Positions 61,470-64,000 of a stretch of DNA of 64,000 bases are shown here, in pieces. The DNA is taken from contig JBKCOJ010000010.1 of assembly GCA_046309815.1 (NCBI GenBank), forward strand, positions 124,001 to 188,000, given 5' to 3'. Within the stretch, counting starts at the first letter, position 1; each line of letters opens with the position of its first letter. The position numbers and the translations under genes are program-made. Origin of the DNA: CAITNM01 sp021298215 (GTDB lineage: Bacteria > Pseudomonadota > Alphaproteobacteria > Paracaedibacterales > CAITNM01). The notes beneath the pieces were generated by a model. That model was not told where the DNA came from and ran no database searches. It saw only the letters and a list, made by a program, of their open reading frames with translations.

Positions 61470-62357
61470 ATGAATTCGGGAATTTTTCTAGCTAGTTTAT
61501 CTGGTGGTCTTTATGGAACACTTGGGCTCTTTGGCGTGTATTTGCTTAAAGAAGGACTCGAGTTAAACGAGTTTCTTTTTTGGAGATTTCTTTTAGCCGT
61601 CGCTATTTTATTGCCTTTTCTAAATAAAAAGCAGCAATGGAAAGATATCTTTTCCAAAAAAGGTTTAACGGCAATAGGAATTTCTTCTATTTTTTATGCA
61701 AGTTCAACCAGTTTCTATTTTTACGCTATAGAATATATTGGCAGTGGCCTAGCAATGGTTCTTTTTTATTGTTACCCCGTATTTGTTGTTCTTTTGGATT
61801 GGCTCCATGGGAAAAACAAACCAGGGCGAGAAACCATTAATGGACTAATTATTGTGCTGTTGGGTACTTTATTGCTAAGTGATCCACGCCACTGGAATTT
61901 AAGTATTGAAGGTATTGGTTGGGGGCTTTTCTGCGCTTTTGGGTTTGGTGTGTATTTTTACGGATCACAACGAGCTGTTAAAAAGTTATCCGTTCTGAGC
62001 AGCACCTTTTGCATTTGCTTTGGTAACTTTTTAACATTCTCATTAATAATGCTTTGGAACGGCCATGTGTCGCTGCCAAAAACAGCATGGGCTCTGGGTA
62101 ATATCGCAGGTCTTGCTATTCTATCCACAGTATTACCTATTTATCTTGTTTATGTTGCTCTTAAAACAATTGATAGTACAAAAGCATCTGTTCTTTCCGT
62201 TTTTGAGCCAATTGTAACGATTATTCTCGGCATTATCTTTTTGCACGAAACAATTTCACCCATTCAATATGCAGGTGTAATTGTCATTTTATTCGGTGTG
62301 TATATGGTTCAGCGCTGCAAAAAAGTCGTGGCTGCAATAGAGAGCTTACAAATCTAA
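61470..62357 (+). CDS. EamA/DMT-family transporter
   Basis: Ten-helix drug/metabolite transporter, 295 aa. Two EamA repeats: the first ends near LDWLHGKNKPGRETINGL and the second near FLHETISPIQYAGVIVIL. SVFEPIVTIILGIIFLHE is the classic EamA signature of helix 9. Substrate unknown; it belongs to a different subgroup from the protein at 40190. Its 3' end overlaps the converging sucB end by 12 nt. Confidence 0.88.
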   Translation: MNSGIFLASLSGGLYGTLGLFGVYLLKEGLELNEFLFWRFLLAVAILLPFLNKKQQWKDIFSKKGLTAIGISSIFYASSTSFYFYAIEYIGSGLAMVLFYCYPVFVVLLDWLHGKNKPGRETINGLIIVLLGTLLLSDPRHWNLSIEGIGWGLFCAFGFGVYFYGSQRAVKKLSVLSSTFCICFGNFLTFSLIMLWNGHVSLPKTAWALGNIAGLAILSTVLPIYLVYVALKTIDSTKASVLSVFEPIVTIILGIIFLHETISPIQYAGVIVILFGVYMVQRCKKVVAAIESLQI

Positions 62358-63446
62358 TAGGAAACGTCCTGGATTTTCCAAGCATTCTTTAATGGTTACC
62401 AAAAACGTTACGGCGTCTTTGCCATCAATTAATCGGTGGTCATAAGAAAGGGCGAGGTACATCATTGGCCTTACAACCACTTGTCCATTCAGGGCTATAG
62501 GGCGCTCTTGAATTTTGTGCATCCCCAGTATTGCTGATTGTGGAGGGTTAATGATAGGCGTGCTTAATAGGGATCCAAAAACACCACCATTAGTGATAGT
62601 GAACGTACCGCCCGTCATTTCATCAATGGTAAGATTTCCATCACGAGCGCGAGTGCTCATTTCGGCAATAGATTTTTCAGCATCAGCAAGACTTAATTTA
62701 TCTGCATCTCGGAGTATAGGAACGACTAAACCATTTGGTGTTGAAACGGCTACGCCTATATCAACATATGTTTTTGTAACAATGTCCTGCCCATCTATGC
62801 AGCTATTTAAAATCGGCTGCTCTTTAAGTGCTTGTACACAAGCTTTCACAAAAAATGACATAAAACCTAACTTTATGTCATGCTTTTTCTCAAAAGCATC
62901 TTTGTATAAAGTGCGGAGTTGTATAATCGCGCTCATGTCTATTTCATTAAATGTAGTCAGCATTGCTGCGGTGTTTTGTGCGCTTTTTAAACGTTCGGCA
63001 ATGCGTTGCCTTAACATACTCATGGGAGCGCGGAGTTCTTCACGCTGAGTATTCGTATTGAAATTTGCCTTTTTAGTTTTTGCGGAATTAATAAACTGGT
63101 TTACATTGCTTTGGCCATGACGAGTTTCCTCCACAATTTTTCTTGTTGAAACTGGTTTTATTTTTTCGGCATTCATCTGAACCTCTTCAGTAGTTTTTTG
63201 AATTTTTCCAGGCGTAATTTTTGCAAGAATTTCCCCGATTTTCACATTGGTTCCTGGTTGGATTAAAGTTTTTGAAAGAGTACCATCTGCTGGAGCATAC
63301 ACTTCTAGCGTGACTTTATCAGTTTCAAGTTCAACTAAAGGAGTGTCAGCAGCAACTTCTTCCCCTGCATTTTTTAGCCATTTTCTCACTGTTGCTTCGG
63401 TAACCGATTCGCCTAATGCTGGAACACAAATATCAATATCTTTCAC
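62346..63446 (-). CDS. sucB: 2-oxoglutarate dehydrogenase E2 (short form)
   Basis: Dihydrolipoyl succinyltransferase, 366 aa, transferring succinyl groups to CoA. The lipoyl domain has the modified lysine in ELETDKVTLEV (Lys44). The C-terminal catalytic domain has APMSMLRQRIAERL, FMSFFVKACVQAL and the active-site DHRLIDGKDAV. Between them, about 80-150, the usual peripheral E1/E3-binding domain (with its GTG-GRI-K-D core) is not recognisable; only KIKPVSTRKIVEE resembles its beginning. This makes it some 30-40 residues shorter than relatives. GTG start 4 nt after the sucA stop, so sucA-sucB is one operon. Confidence 0.94.
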   Translation of the reverse strand: MKDIDICVPALGESVTEATVRKWLKNAGEEVAADTPLVELETDKVTLEVYAPADGTLSKTLIQPGTNVKIGEILAKITPGKIQKTTEEVQMNAEKIKPVSTRKIVEETRHGQSNVNQFINSAKTKKANFNTNTQREELRAPMSMLRQRIAERLKSAQNTAAMLTTFNEIDMSAIIQLRTLYKDAFEKKHDIKLGFMSFFVKACVQALKEQPILNSCIDGQDIVTKTYVDIGVAVSTPNGLVVPILRDADKLSLADAEKSIAEMSTRARDGNLTIDEMTGGTFTITNGGVFGSLLSTPIINPPQSAILGMHKIQERPIALNGQVVVRPMMYLALSYDHRLIDGKDAVTFLVTIKECLENPGRFLLDL

Positions 63447-63449
63447 AAA

Positions 63450-64000
63450 TTATCCTTCTAATGATCCAAATAAAGCATATTGAATCACTTCATTCTGCTC
63501 TTTTTCATGGCGGCCTGCAATTCCTGTTGCTGGTGCTGCAGCAGCCTTTCTTCCAGCATAATAGGGGCGGGTGTGCTTTTTGTTAGAACGTTTTAAAACA
63601 TCTTCTAAGCGACGATCGATAAAATTCCATGCTCCCATATTTTGTGGCTCTTCTTGGCACCATACAACGGGAATATCATCGTAGGCACTCAACGTATTAA
63701 GTAATTCAGACTCGGGAAATGGATAATATTGCTCAAGTCTCAAAAGAGCGAGGTTATTAATTTTTTGCTGCTCTCGGGCTTCTAACAAATCATAATAAAT
63801 TTTACCGCTGCACAAAATAACACGGGTTGCTTTACATATCTCATTGTCAGTAATAACAGGTAAAAAGTATTTGCCAGAAGTCATGTCATCGAGTGATGAA
63901 ACGGCCAACTTGTGACGTAGTAAAGATTTAGGCGTCATCACAATTAACGGTTTTCTCCAGCTATTATGCAACTGACGCCTTAATACATGAAAGAAATTCG
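63450..64000 (-). CDS. sucA: 2-oxoglutarate dehydrogenase E1, partial
   Basis: C-terminal 180 or so codons of the thiamine-dependent E1 subunit; the rest lies beyond base 64000. NFFHVLRRQLH then RKPLIVMTPKSLLRHK, RLEQYYPFPE, and WCQEEPQNMGAW are hallmark SucA sequences. The frame is open to the window edge, so the apparent TTG start near 63971 is internal. The stop is 3 nt before sucB. TCA cycle role, with SucB and the shared E3. Confidence 0.96.
   Translation of the reverse strand, partial: NFFHVLRRQLHNSWRKPLIVMTPKSLLRHKLAVSSLDDMTSGKYFLPVITDNEICKATRVILCSGKIYYDLLEAREQQKINNLALLRLEQYYPFPESELLNTLSAYDDIPVVWCQEEPQNMGAWNFIDRRLEDVLKRSNKKHTRPYYAGRKAAAAPATGIAGRHEKEQNEVIQYALFGSLEG

Noticed and set aside
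1..64000. CRISPR arrays, insertion sequences, rRNA genes
   Set aside because: No regularly spaced direct repeats, transposase-like frames or rRNA-like sequence were seen anywhere.

Overview
The window looks like chromosome from an AT-rich alphaproteobacterium with a host-associated lifestyle, most plausibly the Holosporales/Rickettsiales-like endosymbionts. This is inference from gene content: an alphaproteobacterial CtaC-CtaD-CtaB cytochrome oxidase cluster with a tiny CoxF-like ORF, a DksA with the CxxT/CxxA finger, an MHS-type transporter, a Rickettsia-like secreted phospholipase D protein, and many small Sec-signal proteins of unknown function. Coding density is high, with no rRNA, insertion sequence, prophage or CRISPR. 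A 16S gene would be needed to place it.

Layout. 1-5 kb: partial MFS transporter, rmuC, a lone PAAR protein, holB-crcB, and a frameshifted exported protein with a methyltransferase-like C-terminus. 5-12.6 kb, mostly minus strand: clpX-lon, rnc, uup, a secreted protein, mlaD. 12.7-20 kb: znuA, tRNA-Ile2(CAT), a secreted trypsin-like protease, a host-attachment-family protein, a cysteine desulfurase with an apparent signal peptide, and hsp20-mgtA. 20-33 kb: polA with a secreted WG-repeat protein, hemW, tRNA-Gln, ppx, the dapF-recJ-dapD-dapE run, tRNA-Arg, and ftsE-ftsX-ydcF. 33-43.6 kb: a small lipoprotein, thrS, EVE protein-gpsA, cmk, a possible YopJ-like secreted protein, rlmN, two transporters, and two secreted proteins. 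43.7-50 kb: dksA, a secreted methyltransferase, a frameshifted and degenerate histidine kinase, an XRE regulator, two small unknowns, a PLD-family protein, and a coiled-coil secreted protein. 50-54 kb: mtaB-ftsY, a small unknown, and an MHS transporter. 54.3-59.3 kb, minus strand: ctaC-ctaD-ctaB-coxF-amn, then a small secreted gene broken by a stop codon. 59.4-64 kb: tandem secreted Nudix hydrolases (the second frameshifted), a DMT transporter, and sucA-sucB.

How it fits together. The core genes indicate aerobic respiration, a TCA cycle with 2-oxoglutarate dehydrogenase, meso-DAP synthesis by the succinylase route, FtsEX division and normal protein quality control. Against this stands an unusual set of genes for enzymes that are normally cytosolic or host-acting but here carry N-terminal Sec-type signals: two Nudix hydrolases with a eukaryote-like pre-Nudix region, two methyltransferase-fold proteins, a cysteine desulfurase, a trypsin-like protease, a PLD-family protein and a possible YopJ/CE-clan enzyme. 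The most interesting reading is a dispersed, host-directed exported-enzyme repertoire that is partly decaying. Two of the frameshifts fall exactly in A6 tracts where A7 would restore the frame. That could be sequencing error, real decay, or slippage-rescued genes.
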